A DNA stretch of 64,000 nt from Scylla paramamosain. Lineage: Eukaryota; Arthropoda; Malacostraca; Decapoda; Portunidae. Shown here one piece after another: positions 62,355 to 64,000 of this stretch. How positions within the stretch are numbered: the stretch's first letter is position 1; each line of letters begins with the position of its first letter. Where the stretch lies: NCBI RefSeq assembly GCF_035594125.1, contig NC_087191.1, forward strand, positions 3,296,967 to 3,360,966. Direction: 5' to 3'. The notes beneath the pieces were generated by a model. The model saw only the letters and a list, made by a program, of their open reading frames with translations, did no database searches and had not been told where the DNA came from. Both the position numbers and the translations under genes were made by a program.

Positions 62355-62724
62355 TAGTACACAATACTACTGCGTAGTATCACGTACGTTATGAAGAATG
62401 ATATGAAATACTATAAATAAACTTCCGAAGGTTGATTGATTGATTGATTTGGGTCAGCGTCACAACATCGCGGTCATATGGCGCCGCTACAAAACTTTGA
62501 AAGCAGCAAAGATTAGGGTTTACAATGTTGATATTAAAAACAAAATTATAGGTATGGTAAAAATTTAAAAAATATCATTAAAAAGGAAACATGAAAAAAA
62601 AAAAAAATGGAATCAAACATCTAATTCTAAAGTGCTAAAAATGAGAGAGTTGATATTTCATTGTATTAACTATTTATTAATTATTCATTAATAATTCAAT
62701 GTGATTTAAAGTGATGTGGTATTG

Positions 62725-63020
62725 ACCCAGCTGACCCAGACCAGTGTGTTTAGCGTTGTTCGTTTCATACCCAAGACAGTGACCCCACTAACCCAAGTAT
62801 CTGGCGTTGTTCGTAATGTGCCCAAGACACTGGCCCCGCTGATCCAGGCCCTAAGGCCCGGCGTTGTTCGTTATGTGTCTTCCTCACTTGCCTCAAAAAA
62901 AATAAAAAATAAATAAATAAAATAAATAAATAAATAAATAAATAAAATAAATAAATAAATAAATAAATAAATGAAAATAAATAAATAAATAAATAAATAA
63001 AATAAAATGAAATAAAATGA
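62725..63020. repeat. 51-bp repeats followed by (AATA)n
   Basis: Three copies of the family A 51-bp unit (62725-62890), then an AATA tetranucleotide tract with single-base interruptions that lies between the UTR repeats and the ORF2 end. Confidence 0.85.
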
Positions 63021-63411
63021 CAGTTAAAACGTAATCTATAATTTGTTTAGAAGACTTACCTTCTCCACAAACATATGGACCTCGTATCTTAGAGAGAGAG
63101 CGCTCTCTTCAAATATCAGCGACATCTGGTCCCATTCTCATCGCGATAACGGAAAAGGTATCACTCCCGCAGCTCCACCAGACTGGGCCAGTCCACTAGA
63201 AAGTGTCGCACTGTAAGGGGAACTAAGGTTTCCCGGAATATGAGGTAACCATGAGTGAGACGTGTAAGAGCAATGTAAGCCCCTCTGAGCGGCGCTCCTG
63301 CACATGAACGTACGTCCATGGACGGAAAGTTACATTAGTTATATCACCCATCTTAGTGGTGGCAACCAAATCTTCCCACCTGCCAACTCGCAAGAACTGC
63401 CACTTTATAAG

Positions 63412-63960
63412 TCATGAATATAAGTCATGAAAGGAAATGGGGGTGGAAGGAGCAACCCGAATTGCCGCCTGATTAGCTAGCCTATCGGCCTTCTCATTCC
63501 CCAGAACACCAACATGCGCAGGAACCCAATAAAAATCCGACGTGGTAGACTCTATCCTGTAAAAGATAGAGCCACTCAAGAATCGATAAAACAAGTGGAT
63601 GAAATTAAAAAGGGCTGAAGTGATGAACAGCGGATAGAACACTGGAAGGGTCGCTAAAAATTGTAAAAGATGAGACGGGAAGAGTAAAAATATTTCTTAA
63701 AGCCAGGATAATGAGAAAAACCCCTGCCATAGAAATAGAAGCAACACCGGGAGGCTAACCCCTCGAAAGAAGGAAGGAAAGGTAACACCAAATCTGGCTC
63801 CACCTGCGGATATTGAGCCGTCTGTAAATATAGAGACGGAGTCGAAATGTGTGGAATAGTGTTCCAAGAATAATGCACGAGAGTTCTTATTAGGAATATC
63901 AGGGCCGCCAATAACCAACTCTAGGATATCTACAAGGGCATACCAAAACGGAAGGTACAT
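63412..63960 (-). pseudogene. family A RNase H domain, degenerate
   Basis: The minus strand reads SVSIFTDGSISAGGARFGVT (the D-G-S start of RNase H, frame 63960-63697) and, after frameshifts, FYWVPAHVGVLGNEKADRLA with NQAAIRV (63570-63450), the conserved W-x-P-x-H-x-G...N-E-x-A-D-x-L-A block holding the catalytic His and Asp. RNase H removes the RNA strand during retrotransposition. Presence of this domain places family A in the I/Loa-type rather than the plain Jockey group. It is broken by at least two frameshifts. Confidence 0.75.
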
Positions 63961-64000
63961 TTAATGTCACCAAAGCAGATACAATCCTAACACCTACATC

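Larger units (their letters stand above)
62430..64000 (-). mobile_element. family A LINE, 3' part running off the window
   Basis: Minus-strand 3' end with a (TTGA)n tail (62432-62448), the CACAACATCGCGGTCATATG block, 51-bp repeats (62725-62890), an inserted (AATA)n expansion (62897-63020), the C-terminal zinc-like region (63060-63300) and RNase H (63640-63412). It continues past the window end into RNase H/RT sequence (ALFLEHYSTHFDSVSIFTDG near 63870-63800). Confidence 0.8.

Overview
This is eukaryotic DNA and looks like an intron or intergenic desert of an arthropod genome, most likely a decapod crustacean and probably a crab. Three things point there. Uninterrupted (TA)n, (GA)n and (CA)n tracts are very common: eleven (TA)n tracts of about 90-275 bp add up to roughly 1.9 kb. 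Most of the rest is layered non-LTR retrotransposon debris of Jockey/I-type families that I recognise from brachyuran annotations (recall, not a search). There are also GT-AG bounded micro-exons and no operons. I see no rRNA or tRNA gene, no CRISPR array and no viral gene.

Five LINE sources make up the bulk. Family A is an I-type element with a CCHC-bearing ORF1, an endonuclease, RT and RNase H ORF2, a 51-bp repeat in the 3' UTR and a TTGA-type tail. Its copies are at 3481-4831 (-), 4946-11588 (one element whose ORF2 half is inverted), 11589-13110 (+, internally deleted), 18727-22180 (-), 50755-51065 (-) and 62430-64000 (-). Family B is a Jockey-type element of about 3.3 kb with one endonuclease-RT ORF. 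Its copies are at 13587-17330 (-, split by a MULE), 17465-18415 (+), 19708-20000 (+), 27472-30907 (+, inserted in an older copy of itself), 37480-38480 (-), 39645-43760 (-), 51090-53965 (-) and 55950-57830 (-). Family C is a GC-rich Jockey-type ORF at 45195-47367 (-). A zinc-finger/coiled-coil ORF1 lies at 48450-49570 (+). Family D is a CR1-like element with an SGNH-esterase segment, scattered over 53966-55949 plus a small remnant near 24.4 kb.

Four DNA-transposon systems stand out. At 60330-62354 there is an apparently intact Tc1/mariner-type element with about 65-bp terminal inverted repeats, a TA target duplication and an uninterrupted 456-aa transposase whose DDE spacing is exactly 82 (the DD82E 'Sailor' group). 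At 14018-16424 there is a MULE with a FLYWCH finger, terminal inverted repeats over 100 bp long made of tandem 15-16 bp words, and a 9-bp target duplication inside family B. At 32264-36341 there is a PIF/Harbinger element with a TAA duplication, a decayed HARBI1-like first exon and a split MADF-domain gene on the other strand. At 43819-44968 there is a decayed transposase-like gene of the DUF7869 type. A microsatellite-flanked foldback family occurs at 1418-2450 and 59207-59526.

Host coding sequence is almost absent. The best candidates are two splice-bounded + strand exons, 36810-36913 (signal peptide) and 59701-59798 (possibly part of a VWA domain of hemicentin/VWA7 type), and a weaker helix-turn-helix exon at 2747-2921. 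The first two have compatible splice phase, so they could belong to one secreted-protein gene with TE-filled introns, but that is speculation.
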